Part shown: positions 21,544 through 33,012 of the stretch, piece after piece
Numbering within the stretch: the stretch's first letter is position 1
How the letters are laid out: each line of letters opens with the position of its first letter
Source of the DNA: Blastobasis lacticolella
Taxonomy: Eukaryota > Arthropoda > Insecta > Lepidoptera > Blastobasidae
Assembly: GCA_905147135.1 (NCBI GenBank)
Contig: LR990053.1
Location: forward strand, 4,538,501-4,602,500
Length of the DNA stretch: 64,000 nt
Direction of reading: 5' to 3'
Notes under the pieces: generated by a model
Seen by the model: only the letters and a program-made list of their open reading frames with translations
Database searches by the model: none
What the model was told of the DNA's origin: nothing
Program-made: the position numbers and the translations under genes

Positions 21544-21889
21544 GCCGAACCTTGATCATTGTGTAAAAAATAAAATCACATTTTGCGGCCAATGCCCTTG
21601 GGAAATCAAATTTCACATGCCAACCAATGAAGGGGTGTCAGTCGATGTTTTTAACAGGGTTTTTCTACAACAGAACAGGTTTTTATTGACGTACCAACAG
21701 CACTTTGATCGCTGTAAATCTTTAATGCTGATTAAGTTGAAATTTTATTTCGTGTTAGGTAGGTTTTATTGGCTTTAAAACGTTTGAAGTTGGAATTTGT
21801 TTGATTGCTTCTCACTGGATCGGAATACCTGCTCGAATATCAGATATTTAGAGGTCAATGTAAGTATTTTTTGTATTATTCACGGGCGA

Positions 21890-22120
21890 CCTTGTCAAGA
21901 TTTCCTAGGGCATGGGAGGCACGAAGATGCACTGTATTCCAATGGATGACCGAGGCTATGACCTGGCAGCGTGGGTAGGCCTCCCACAAGGTGGACCGAC
22001 GACCTGGTAAAGATCGCAGGAACTAGTTGGATGCGGAAGGCACAGGACCGGCCTTTGTGGAGCTTTCTGGGAAAAGCCTATGCCCAGCAGTGGGCATATA
22101 TGATGATGATGATGATGACC
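21890..22120 (+). pseudogene. RTE-type reverse transcriptase C-terminus with ATG-repeat tail
   Basis: One frame reads GRPPTRWTDDLVKIAGTSWM then RKAQDRPLWSFLGKAYAQQW, the standard C-terminus of RTE-clade ORFs, followed by gatgatgatgatgatg. The element is 5'-truncated, as usual for RTE copies. Related tails at 32668-32845 (-) and 34684-34830 (+). Confidence 0.75.
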
Positions 22121-22176
22121 TGGAAGCGCTATGAGTGGTAGGCTGACTATGATGATGATGATTCGTGGTAGTTACT

Positions 22177-22514
22177 TTTTTTTTTTTTATGTCTTACTGT
22201 AGGCAAACAGGCAAGCGGGCCACCTGATGGAAAGTGGTCACCACTGCCTATAGACATTAGCAACACCAAGAGTATCGCTAATGCGTTGCCCACCTCTATA
22301 ACACGTTGCTCTGGCAGCAAAAAGCAAATGCCACTCCACTGCCAAAGCCACGGTTCCCCAAATCCCCACCCCATGGAGCACTGGAAACCTTACTCACCGG
22401 CAGAAACACAATACTATTTAAAAGAGTATTATTTAGCTGCGATATTCTGTAAGGTGGAGGTACTTCCCCAGTCGGGCGGCTCCAATTCGAACGAGATACC
22501 CCGCTATGCCCTAT
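22177..22514 (-). repeat. Repeat C copy
   Basis: Full-length family C with T-rich start (poly-A tail complement) and the cgaacgagataccccgctat end. Confidence 0.75.
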
Positions 22515-22962
22515 GCTATGTTACATAATACTTACATATCGTTAGTATAATAATCTATCTTCTATCGTCTATTTTTAACCGATCGCGTAACGCGCGTGGG
22601 ATGCATTGCCCTCACAGTATTATGCTGAGACTGTTCCATTTCGGTTTCCGTTACAACACTGGCTGGTCTTATGTAATTTTCAATCATTATAATTTACTGT
22701 ACTCACCTTAGGTTAAGGATGTAATGGGGCCCCGAATAAATAACTGTCTATGTCTATCTTCGTTGTATTGTATTGTAATTGTATGTTTTTCGAGAAATAA
22801 AGATAAATTAGTTACATTTTAAACGGTTTTATTGTAGTTTACAATTTTTCAATGGTTTGTAGGCTTTTTAATAGCTTATAAGTCTCGCGAGATATGTCCT
22901 TATCTAAAATACCTACGATATTTACAATTACACGGTGATATATAACTCGGTAACTAAAATAC
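22515..22962. other. Unassigned stretch
   Basis: No gene or shared repeat seen. Confidence 0.3.
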
Positions 22963-23061
22963 TGCGATCTCCAACCCGCCTGCGCGGAGATTATTGCAAC
23001 AACCTCCTCTTTCGTGGGGGAGGCCCTAAGTCCTGCAGTGGACTGTTATGGGCTGTGATAA
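22963..23061 (+). repeat. Repeat D, 3' half only
   Basis: From tgcgatctccaacccgcctg to gactgttatgggctgtgata. Confidence 0.75.
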
Positions 23062-24289
23062 GGTTACCATAAATACTAATACAGTTACCAACAGCTACCA
23101 ACCGCTACCAGTTTAAAATTACGGGACTATCTGTCTCCGCAGCACGCGATCAACATTCCATCTTCCAGCTCCGAAGCGAAGCGAAGCGAACGCGCAAACT
23201 GTTTGCACAGACGCCCCAAAGTTGGCTTCAATTCAACGGATTAGCGCTTATCTGCACCTATCTTAATTTCGCAGTCGAATCTCCCGGAATTAGTTCGGTC
23301 GGTTCGGTGTTGGATCGCTTTCACTTGATTTCGTTGCGGCGAGGTTGTTATCTGCGATTAGTCACAGTGCAATGCATATTAAATATCCTATCCTACCTTT
23401 TGTAATGAAGAAGCCGTAAATCAGTAGTGGATGGGAACGGGCTGATGATGATGATGATTATGACCGTACTCAAGTCAACTAAGAGGGAATATATTAAAGT
23501 CTATCTCCAAACCATGAGACAATTGAAAATTTTCATGAACGTAACTGACCAAAATAATATTTACGTTTTTCGTAACTCCGGACACATAAATGTTTCTTCA
23601 ATCGCGAAGAAAACTTTTCAGAGCTGTAGAAATGTGATTTATACTTAGATACAAAACTCCGTAATTCATTAGATGTTAATAAATGAACATTTAGCTTTGT
23701 CACCTGTCAATGGCACACAACACTACACCTCTGCCGCCACCACCACACCATCACCACTTCACTGGTCATTTTATAGTTACTGTCCCGGTTGTTATCTTGG
23801 TGTCTATACGGTGTAAGTACGGTCAAATGTGTCAAGAACAAGGATTTTAAAGCCATTTTATTATATTTTTATTGTAGGTAGATTTAGAACCCAGGTTAAA
23901 ATGATAGACTAATATCAAAAAAATTGTCTCAGGCAAAAATCAATCACCCAGTTCTTCATCTAATCTAATCTGAGTGCACTACAAATATACTACAAATATG
24001 TGACGACGCTGTGGTGCGACAACACACACTACGTTCTCTCTGCTTATTGAATACGACTTTCACATGCTATGCATTCACAAGAAAACACATCGGCGAGCTC
24101 AAATTCAAAACTCGACTGACATATTAATACCGGAAACCATTTTCAATTTATCTAGTTCATTTTCTCAGTCAATCCCGTAAGCCGCTTGACCGGAAAACTT
24201 TCCTGGCCATCCCCCAAACACCGTAAAAGTAGCACTAAAATTACGGCCCACCGACACACCTCGTTTACAAACCGCCGATCGATTCGCAT
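23062..24289. other. Unassigned stretch
   Basis: Has gcgaagcgaagcgaa near 23175 and a CCACCACC run near 23740. No gene recognised. Confidence 0.35.
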
Positions 24290-24618
24290 CAAACTCCGTC
24301 GCTCAAACTCGATAAAAGCCCGAACTCCGTCGCTCAAATAAAAAGTTCCGTCCGCTCAATTGAGCGATATTGCTCAGTTGAGCCGCAACTAATTAAGCGT
24401 TTGAGCCAACAATCGCGCAAGTGCGCTGTCCGCCACGATAGCGCGGCTAAGTCCTCGCTGAAAAGGCGGGCTTTTCACTCGATGTCTCGGCCGCGGTCAC
24501 GGTGGGAGAGGCGAGCGGCGAGCGACTAGGGAAACAACATCTTTTGTCTCCCTAGAATATCATCCCTAGGACATCTTATAAAATAAAGTATCTTTCTGCA
24601 TCTCTCTGACTATATAAG
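24290..24618 (+). promoter_or_regulatory. Promoter-like CpG segment with TATA box
   Basis: CpG-rich 24290-24520 with 'actccgtcgctcaaa' twice (about 24293 and 24325) and paired palindromes gctcaattgagc and gctcagttgagc; then TATATAAG at 24611-24618. The next ATG is at 24661, so a start site about 25-30 bases past the TATA would leave a very short leader. A promoter is plausible, not shown. Confidence 0.35.
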
Positions 24619-24660
24619 CGTGAACGCGAAATATAACAACATAAAACTACATTGAAGAAG

Positions 24661-24789
24661 ATGGAGACAGTTAAAAAAGCAATTCTAAAAGTGTCAACTT
24701 TTCGACTATTTGATTTTCCTACTTTTTTCTACAAAAGTTGTCAAATCTTAACGGTTCGTCAGTTATTTATCCTGGGCGCAATCATGTAA
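24661..24789 (+). CDS. Possible small ORF, 42 codons, function unknown
   Basis: ATG in good context (AAGATGG) 43 bases after the TATA box, ending TAA at 24787-24789. It begins METVKKAILKVSTFRLFDFP. No domain or homologue recognised and no poly(A) signal checked nearby. It may be the first exon of a longer gene, a short peptide gene, or chance. Confidence 0.25.
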   Translation: METVKKAILKVSTFRLFDFPTFFYKSCQILTVRQLFILGAIM

Positions 24790-24915
24790 AAACACTTATC
24801 CCAACATTCGATCTAGTATTAACTTCTAAAAGGCACACTGGCTTGGTCTGTCAGTTTCACTGGTCTAGACTAGCTTTTGCTAATCGATGTATTATTCATT
24901 TATAGACCTATCTAT

Positions 24916-25405
24916 ATATAATAAAGCCGATAAAGCTGAAGGGACAGGTCTATAAGACCCTTTCCTATACGGTAGCGACACTTGGCTCCCACTAGAGTGA
25001 CACAAGCAGGAGCTGCGCGTCACGGAAATGAAGATGCTGCGGTGGATGTGCGGAGATTCACGGAAGAATCGCGTTTGAAATGCCCACATACGGGGTAGCC
25101 TTGGCGTCCGTGACATCGCAGAGAATGCCGCCTGTGATGGTATGGCCACGTCTTGCGCAGACCGGCAAGTTATGTGGTGAACAAGTGTCTGGCAATGCCG
25201 CCCCCGCCAGGCACGTGAAGGAGAGGCCGGCCCAAGAAGCGATGGCTTGACGTAGTCAAGAATGATATGCGTCCCAATATCACCACAAAGGATGCCGAAG
25301 ACCGAGCGAGGTGGGCCAAGAGAAGTAGGAAGACGTACCCTGGGCCCTCGCATGCTGCGCGGGGATGCAACCGGGACATAACGTCAAAATAATGATGATG
25401 ATGTT
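24916..25405 (+). pseudogene. RTE-like reverse transcriptase C-terminal region, decayed
   Basis: Shifting frames read KLKGQVYKT, YGSDTW, TEMKMLRWMCGDSRKNRV, IRGSLGV, WYGHVLRRP, RRGRPKKRWLDVVKND and DAEDRARWAKRSRKTYP. This order (YGSE.W, MRMLRWM.G, RWYGHV.RR, RGRPKKRW.D) is typical of the C-terminal half of many RTE-like ORFs. A gatgatgatg tail ends the copy. Several stops and shifts make it a dead fragment. Confidence 0.7.
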
Positions 25406-25424
25406 CTATAGTTAATAACATATA

Positions 25425-25478
25425 TCCCACGCACACACACGCACGCACGTACACGCACATATGCACGAACGCACACAC
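25425..25478. repeat. CA/CGCA simple repeat
   Basis: Runs of cacacacacgcacgcacg with interruptions, in the unassigned stretch 25406-26516. Confidence 0.7.
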
Positions 25479-26516
25479 TTGTTTAAAGATCTGCTCTATT
25501 ATTGTTTTAGAATTCCAGAAAACAATGATATTATTAGGTACTATTGACAGATTTATATTCTATGGCGTAGAATAGACGAGAAGAAAAAAGGAAATGGATT
25601 TCCTTTCATTCAAAGGGGTTCCAATTATTTTAGGGAAACATATTAAAATATTAATAGGGCCTCATGTCCGCAATTTTCAGTTATCTCACTATTCGATTCA
25701 AGTAGATTACAACTCGAAACAAATTAGATTTTCTGAAAAAACTTGTAGGTAAGCACAATGAGTTGTAATCGAATCGACTCTGAATCGCTGCTCTCCTTGG
25801 CGTTGCCTTCTAAAATCTACTACCAAGAGGCTGATTTAATGAACATTAAATTTGCACGATTGATTTGCTTTAATTTGTTTAACTTTTAGTTTTTTTTTTT
25901 TGCCTAAATTTTATTGTCCACAATGAAGACCCTATATACTATGTGAGGATAAGGTTGGGGAATAAGGTTGAATTATAGGTACTCTACTCTGCAATTCCTA
26001 CCGCACACAGCACGGTCAGTCTAGAAAAGCAATACAATTTAAACATGAATTCCATCGTCCGCTAATCGCTCCGCTCGTGCTATGCCCTTAAGTGGCCGGA
26101 ACTGTGTGTTAAAGCCACACAATGTAACCGGTAACTTGTTAAAATCGGATTTTAGAACTGAAATAGCGAATTGAAGATGATTTTCGTCAAGAGAACAAAA
26201 GTGGCAGCGACATTGTATCCGCTCAATACGGAATGCTACTTAGAAATTTGCATTGATGTGGTAAATTATTTGGGGAGTATGACCTATGTGTTTTGGATAG
26301 GTTTGGGTAGGAGAGACAATTAGTTTAATTTTTTTATAACTTTTCCCCGAGAGGCTCTCGAGAGGCTTTTATGATTATTTTTATCTTTTATCATTTTGCA
26401 TTATCTGGTATTATTTACCGTCAAGAATGATGAATATGTACCTAAACTTTGTGAATTCTAAGAAATAACGTACTGAGTGAACGAGCTACGTCTTAGTTAT
26501 CATCTCTAAGACTGAG
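25479..26516. other. Unassigned AT-rich stretch
   Basis: No gene, repeat family or domain recognised. Confidence 0.35.
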
Positions 26517-26524
26517 GTTAAATG
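26517..26524. repeat. 8 bp target-site duplication, left
   Basis: GTTAAATG, repeated exactly at 27687-27694 outside the other end of the foldback element. Confidence 0.7.
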
Positions 26525-27686
26525 GGATTGATCGATGTACAACACAAACGCAATTCTACCTATTCGCGATTCTACACAATATGGATTCCGCACAACTGAC
26601 ATTCAAGACATTATTTATTCCACACAGTCTTCAATGATACACAAACGCGTTTCTTCCTGTTCGCGATTCTACACAGTATTAATTCCACACAACTGCCCGG
26701 GGTCTGCATTGACCATGATCTAGGATTGGCAGATCAAGTCATTTCAGTAGAGCAACTGCCATCTGACCTGCTACCACGGGAACCTGAACATTTTGGATCA
26801 TGGTTACCTACATATTCGGTCATCTGAATGAGCAGGTTTCATCATGATTTTTGCCCTCACCCTAAGAGCATCGGTTAGTATTCAACTAATGTACATAACT
26901 CAGAAAAGAGGCATTGGTACATGGCGGCAGTGGGATTCAAACCCAGTTCCTTTCGCTTACGAGTCGGACTCTATAACCACTAGGCACCCATGCTTTTAAG
27001 GGCAGGTGGCCAGTTAGTGTATTGTTAATTTACACTGACGGACAAAACTGGAACGCGTTGCTCATAAAAGTCTCATAACTCTGATCCAACAAACCTGGTC
27101 AACGCTGAGGCCCCTGGACTGCCATTCACACATTCGTCAATGCTGGGCACCCTGAGAATGGTTGTATTGTAACCTTAGAGTAGAACGAGACCAGGGCGTA
27201 AATTTAGTGGACCTAGTAAATGTTGACCAAGGGCAACTCTGGTCAACGAACCTGGTCAACGCTGGGCACCCTGAGACTGGTTATACACCCAAGCTTAGAA
27301 CTAGACCAGGACCTAAGTTTAGTGGACCTAGTAAAGGTTGACCAAGGTCAACCTCAGTCCACCAACAAAGCATTAGACCAGGTTTGTTAAATAGGGTTGA
27401 CCTTGGTCAACCTTGACTGGTTCCACTAAACTTAGGTCCAGATCTAAGTCAGCCAGTCCCAGGTCCCTAGCTTTGACGAATAGGTATGTGGAATAGCGAA
27501 TTTGTTGAATGGCTGCAGTTGTGTGGAATTAATATTGTGTAGAATCGCGAACAGGAAGAAACGCGTTTGTATATAATTGAAGACTGTGTGGAATAAAAAA
27601 TGTGTTGAATGTCAGTTGTGCGGAATCCATATTGCGTAGAATCGCCAATAGGTAGAATTGCGTTTGTGTTGTACCTCGATCAATCC
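26525..27686. mobile_element. Long-arm foldback element with 172 bp TIRs
   Basis: Left arm 26525-26696 and right arm 27515-27686 are the same length and about 95% complementary by eye, starting GGATTGATCGA.GTACAACA. An exact 8 bp direct repeat flanks them. The core holds a partial SINE-B (26697-26996) and a region dense in self-complementary pieces (gttgacc..ggtcaacc; ggacctaagtttagtgga with its inverse). No transposase frame. The superfamily is uncertain: 8 bp duplications occur in hAT, P and Merlin families, and a GG start suits Merlin best. A lone end of the same family lies at 60528-60584. Confidence 0.75.
26697..26996 (-). mobile_element. SINE-B nested in the foldback element
   Basis: Complement of SINE-B from the tRNA head (gggattcaaacccagttcct; B box partly decayed) to 'tgcattgaccatgatct'. 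It starts exactly where the left 172 bp arm stops; its 3' end is absent, so it did not arrive as a simple insertion. Confidence 0.8.
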
Positions 27687-27694
27687 GTTAAATG
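27687..27694. repeat. 8 bp target-site duplication, right
   Basis: GTTAAATG, matching 26517-26524. Confidence 0.7.
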
Positions 27695-28740
27695 TAACCC
27701 CAAATTATCAAATCAAGACCTTTCCAAAGAGCCCAAACACAGTCATGATACCATATGAATGTATTATCATCCAAGTTACATAGGTATATTAGATTTCGGT
27801 TCAATTAAACGCTGGGCAGTGGGTCAAATTTGGCTTGCAAGATTACAATACATAAAAGTGAAGTTAATAAAGGCTCTACATATTATAAAATAAAGTCCTA
27901 CGCTGCGTCTGTCTGTACTGTCTGTCAGTCTGTTGGCGATAGACTCAAAAAGTACTAAACGGATTTTCATGCGGTATTCACCAATAGACAGAGTGATTCA
28001 TGATTGTACTTATGATTCATAAGGTTATATATACTACCTGTGTAAAATAAAATGGATGAAGAGAGATACATACCATAAATCTTTTTTTATTCACAAAAAA
28101 TACTGTATAACTAAAATAAATGTTAAGTACTTAAGTGTATAGCACTGAAGTTAAAATTTATTTTACTTATAAATAGTAAAACTGTTAGTCTACGCAACCC
28201 TGAAAAAAGGCAGCAACCGACGAAGATATAAAAATTGAAACACATTCACAATCCGAAACCCAAACCCGGCCAAATAAGAGTCCTCACATAGAAATTATTT
28301 CAAACAGTCGTATGTTAAGAAACGGTCCAAGATCCCTCTGGGACGCCTCTTTCTCGACCAGATAACTTGGCCTCTTCTGGTCCCACTAGTTCCAAACTTT
28401 GCGTGTTAGTAGGTGAGACCAGAGACAAACGAGGGGCCAAGTTGCACTGGTGGTGGTGTACATAACAATTGTCCCGTTCCGTTATCTAACTGGTTCATTT
28501 TTCACGTCACTGCGACCACGGATGGGTATTAGTCACAACTCCTTCAAGGCTTTTTATGGGTCCGAACGGACCCTTACCTTTACCCGGTGGACTGATGTGC
28601 TAGTAGCTTTAAATCTATTTCGATTTTCGGCCTTAAGTAGGATTATTCCTTTGAGTCTTACGAAACTGGCTTTTTCAATTTGCTCGTTGGAGCAATTTTT
28701 CAATTTGAGGGGCGTGGGTGTTTAAAATGACCACATTCTC
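27695..28740. other. Unassigned stretch with a Helitron-like scrap
   Basis: About 27895-28050 has 'gtctgtctgtactgtctgtc' followed by 'actaaacggattttcatgcg', a pattern shared loosely with 36190-36300 and common in insect interspersed repeats. 28320-28740 has no recognised content; a 91-codon plus frame there begins at GTG, not ATG. Confidence 0.3.
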
Positions 28741-29090
28741 TCATCTTGGCGTTAATGTCCTAGTTGTGCTCTCGCGCACGAGGGCTCGGGGTCCGCCGTG
28801 ACCATGATCCAGGATTTGGCAGGTCAGGTAATTACAGTGGAGCGACTGCCATCTGACCTCCATGACCCTGCTACCAGGGGAACCTGACCAGATTGGAACA
28901 TGGTTACACGTCCAGTCGCACTGAATGTGCAGGTTTCATCACGATGTTTTCCCTTACCGTAAGAGCATCGGTTTGTATTCAACTAATGTACATAACTCAG
29001 AAAACAGTCATTGGTACATGGCCGGAGCGGGATTCGAACCCGGGACGTCTGGCTTACGAGTCGGATACTCGCACGGCCACCGATGCACAT
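28741..29090 (-). mobile_element. SINE-B, near full length
   Basis: Runs from 'catcttggcgttaatgtcct' (3' end complement) to the tRNA head (gggattcgaacccgggacgt near 29030; A-box end near 29080). Frames across it translating to TMFSLTVRAS and ERDSNPG are SINE read-through, not genes. Confidence 0.85.
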
Positions 29091-29569
29091 TAGCGTTTCA
29101 TATTATGATTCATACTGTCCTTTTTGGAGAAGGTTATTTGTTTAAGGTAAGTTTAGGTAAGTTTTATTTGGAAGCCATCTTTCATACATCCTCTCCACGT
29201 GTCCAAACCATCTCTATGTTTAGGGACTTTGATATATTTTTTGGAACTAGAAGTAAGTTCATCAGCATTGTGAGGGAAAACTTGCCCTCATCAAACAGGT
29301 CAGAACAACAACGTAAAGAAACACTCATTCGGTTGCCTATCACACGCACACTCTCACGCACACTTCTTATATACTTTAATCGAAATATATTTATTTGTAT
29401 TTGTATAAAGTTGTATTGTATATACACTTATGTTTCTAACTTCGCGATACACAAACTTTATAATTGGTTGTGTAGGAATGTACTTTTTATTGTTTGTACT
29501 ACAGATGTAATAGCTGCTAAGTCTTCTATAAATTAAAAAATACCTTTATCGACATTCATAGCGTAATTA
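29091..29569. other. Unassigned stretch
   Basis: No shared repeat; a long plus frame runs from the SINE into it without recognisable motifs. Confidence 0.3.
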
Positions 29570-30569
29570 CGAGTACAAATTCGAAAACAGTCGTTTAAGG
29601 GTACACTTTTTCACGCCAGTCTACAAGATTTAAAACAATTACTTTTCGGTACAGCATTTCCCATACTATTTCATTACACTTGTATTCATTATGCAACACT
29701 TTTTTTTTTTTTTTTGGGCGCTGGGCACGGCGAAATGTAGGCGAAATGAAAGATATCTTTAACAAATTCAAAATTACATTTTCCTGTTAAATTTCTGTGT
29801 AATTATTTTCCCGCTAAACAGAATTTGTTTTCTAATTGTTATAATTTGTGTTTGTGAATGTTTTTTCCTATTTGAAGCAAATAAATAGATAAATATGAAA
29901 GTAGTAAAGTGAATTTCCCGCCGCTTGCTATTCTCGACGCGTAGATACAACAGAACTGACTCGCAGCTAACTCCAACAAAGTTGAGAAAATTATAGATAC
30001 GAAATTGTAACATAAAAATATGAGTGTAGATAAAGTAGTTTATCTACACTCGTATCGTAATGTTCCAATTACATATTCGAAAACAGTCGTTTAAGGATAC
30101 ACTTTTTTCACGCCAGTCCATAAAATTTTAAAAATTACTTTTCGATACAGCATTTCCCATACTAATTTTTTTACAGCTGTAACGTAAAATAACTTTTTAA
30201 TCATTATGCAACACTTATATTTTTTAAATTCTTGTCGGGTGCCTAGATACGGCCAAATGTAGGCTGAACACCTAGAAGCCTTTACAAATTCAAAATTCAA
30301 ATTTAAATTTTCTTGTTTATATTCTGTGTAATTATTTGCGCGCTAAACAGAATATTTTTTGTAATTGTGGTAATTTGTGTTTGTTAATGTTTTTCTTATT
30401 TTAAGCAAATAAATAGATAAATGTGAACGTAGTAAAGTGAATTTCCCGCCGCTTGATATCATCGACGCGTAGATACAACAGGACTGACTCGCAGCTTACT
30501 TCCAGCAAAGTTGAGAAAATTATAGGTACGATATTTTAACATAAAAATATGAGTATAGATAAAGTAGTG
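29570..30569 (+). repeat. Tandem duplication, period about 496 bp
   Basis: 'tcgaaaacagtcgtttaag' at 29581 recurs at 30077; shared order continues through 'cagcatttcccatact', 'tctgtgtaattatt', 'aagcaaataaatagataaat', 'gaatttcccgccgcttg' and 'aaaatatgagt.tagataaa'. Two units with moderate divergence and several small indels, so the duplication is not recent. No coding sequence recognised. Confidence 0.8.
30022..30051. repeat. Perfect 13 bp hairpin at the unit junction
   Basis: gagtgtagataaa and tttatctacactc around GTAG, exactly at the end of the first tandem unit. Confidence 0.75.
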
Positions 30570-30571
30570 TG

Positions 30572-30662
30572 TGCAACTGCATATAATTAGGTATTAAAAC
30601 ACTCGTGTTAAACTATTAACAGACACTCATGTTTTAATACCCCCATTTATATGCCAGTTGCT
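30572..30662. repeat. Large imperfect palindrome
   Basis: gcaactgcatataatt-ggtattaaaac at the left pairs with gttttaatacc-atatgccagttgc at the right, with an inner stem around actcgtgt/acactcat. It begins just where the second tandem unit ends, mirroring the hairpin after the first. Confidence 0.6.
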
Positions 30663-31489
30663 TAAACTACTATTTTCAACCCTAGGCACCACAGACACCA
30701 GCAAATTTTTTTTTTATTAATTTGCATTGGAAATCATAAAGAAAAACGTCAGAAATGAAAAATATCACACTTCAAACGTTTAATTTTTTTAAATTCATCG
30801 CTTAAAAACCTTTTAATAAATTACCATAAGCATAAAGGACCGTATTCACTACACCGTGAAGGAGAAAAAAAAATGCTTGTAAATTTTCATAAAACCAAAC
30901 TTACTTCGCATTAGGAGATTATATCGGCAGGGGGAGGAGAGGAGGAAAATTGGGGATATACTAATTTATTCAATACATTCTGCATTATACATGAGTATAA
31001 GTAAGTGTGCTGGCACCCTAAGTAGGTTGGAGCGAAATATCATTTGGTGGATGGGGTTCATGCTTAGGGGATTGGAAGGGAAAGAGCCCCAAGAACGAAA
31101 ATTTAGGGCTAGATAGATAAAACTTTTAATACACTGGTAGGTTTAGGACTTTAGATAATTTGAAGAATCTATTAAAATGCTTGCTTTTAGTCAGCGATGC
31201 TCAGAGTGCTGCAGAATTAAAAAAAAACAATGTTCTGGTACGGGGCTTCTCGGTGTTTTCTTACGCCTTAAAGGCATATCGCGTTTAAAAGGTTGACGCA
31301 AATCTTGATTACCACCTCCGATAGTTATGTTTAATATGTCATCGGCTCGAAAAAACCTATTCAACGACGTATTACACATACGCTATTGGGATGGGTACAT
31401 CCTGCCATCATCCTTTGTACAAAGATGATGACCTAATCTTACATGTACATCATGATGATGTCATCATCCTAGCGGTTATTCCCGGCTGC
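30663..31489. other. Unassigned stretch
   Basis: A 62-codon minus frame at 31191-31379 (MCNTSLNRFFRADDILNITI) has an ATG but no motif I recognise. Otherwise AT-rich and featureless. Confidence 0.25.
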
Positions 31490-31745
31490 TTTGGACAAAA
31501 TCTGCTTTCCTGCTCTTACTCCTCCACCTCGTCCGGTCATCGGCGTCCTGGCATCGTCAGCCCATGGCTCTCGCATCCGCCTAAACGATGTCAATCCATC
31601 GCTTCTTAGGCCTCCCTCGGGACCTCTTTCCTCATACCAGTAGGTTTAGACATTCATTTGTCCCCCTTTGTTTCCCATGTATCCCCAAAGGCCTCGTTCC
31701 CCGTGACCAAACCAGCGCAGACAAGCTTCTTAAATGTTATCCTTG
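31490..31745 (-). pseudogene. RTE-like C-terminal fragment
   Basis: The minus strand reads LRWFGHGERG, then RSDGLT/KKRWIDIV in another frame and RCQDADDRTRWRSKSRKADF. The RWFGH...KKRWID...DA.DR.RWR..SRKAD pattern is the usual C-terminus of an RTE-like ORF. Frameshifted and truncated. Confidence 0.6.
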
Positions 31746-32667
31746 ATATCTCTGACACCATCAAATACGCTCATAAGAATTAATGAGATTCTGGAATGAC
31801 TTAAATGAATTTATTATTATTATTTATACGTCACAGCTCCGCTATCGCCTAACCAATAGCACATAATAGCGTTAATGAATTATAATTGTTTTTGACGAAT
31901 CAATTACAATTTGTATCAGGTAGTAGGATTCTATCAAGCTTAAGGAGTCCACCTAGGTGAGTACCACCGTTTTTTCTATTTCTCCCGCTTGCATTGTTGT
32001 GTTCCGGGTTGAAGGATAAGGTAGCCAGTACAATTATAGGCATGTAATTCATCTTAGACCTCACAGTGACAACGCACCTGCGGTTCTGCATTTTTGTTGT
32101 CTGCTACCTAAATGTATGACTCGTAGATGTTATGGGCGACAGTTACCGCTTACCATCAGGTGGGCACTATGCTCGTTTTCACAGCGTAGTACTTATAAAG
32201 AAATTGAAGAATATAAATATAAATGTTCAGATCGGCTATTATAAAATGATTCCAGAGTCATGAACTTCGCGGATTTTCAATAAGTATGTTTGCTTTGAAA
32301 AGCATACTGTGGTAATCAAGATAAAGCAGTACGAGCTAGTTCTTACAGTCTTTACTTCAGCCAATATTAAATACTAGATACGGATCCCGTCTACCAAATT
32401 CTACAAACGAGAACTGAGCTCCATTTGTTCTGATCTTAATTATGATAACTGGAAACGTATTAGTTCAAATGCTGGAGACTATTACCGACAATCCAAAATA
32501 TCAGGTTTTGGGGTAGCGTTTTCTAGACAGTAGGTAAGAACTCATAATATTGGTAATTAGATATTTTGTGAATTATTGGTTTACATGGCTAGTCAACACT
32601 TAATTTTAAAGCCAATTTTAGCCAGAGGTAGGTTGAATGTTTCTTACTTAGTTACAGCTGCGATGCC
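31746..32667. other. Mostly unassigned, with a LINE tail scrap
   Basis: About 32120-32185 'tgttatgggcgacagttacc' then 'gcttaccatcaggtgggc' is a 3' tail seen in complement at 62930-63015 and resembles repeat C tails. The rest is unassigned. Confidence 0.35.
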
Positions 32668-32700
<33 letters not shown>

Positions 32701-32845
32701 ATCAGCCAGAAGACGTCCACTGCTGGGCATAGGCCTCCCCCAGAGATATCCACAAAGGCCGGTCCTGTGCTTTCCGCATCCAGTTGGTACCTGCGATCCT
32801 TACCAGGTCCTCGGTGGGGCCTACCCACATTGCGTCAATACATTT
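32668..32845 (-). pseudogene. RTE-type C-terminus with ATC-repeat tail
   Basis: Complement of the 21890 family: 'ggcctttgtggatatctctg' on the minus strand with 'aaggcacaggaccgg'. The catcatcatcat run at 32668-32700 is the tail. Confidence 0.7.
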
Positions 32846-33012
32846 GCTTAACTATTTCGGAGTTGCCAGCCTATTACCTAAACGAATACGTAAAACTAAC
32901 TAAACACATGTACTAAGCCAAGAAAAACGAAAACCTTCTAATTTGGAACTCGGGTAGTTTCGTCTTGAACGCGAAATCTATTTGGTCTCTACATGCGACG
33001 GTACGATTCCGA

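Noticed and set aside
28450..28725. 91-codon plus ORF
   Set aside because: Begins at GTG and has no motif; no sign of splicing or conservation.
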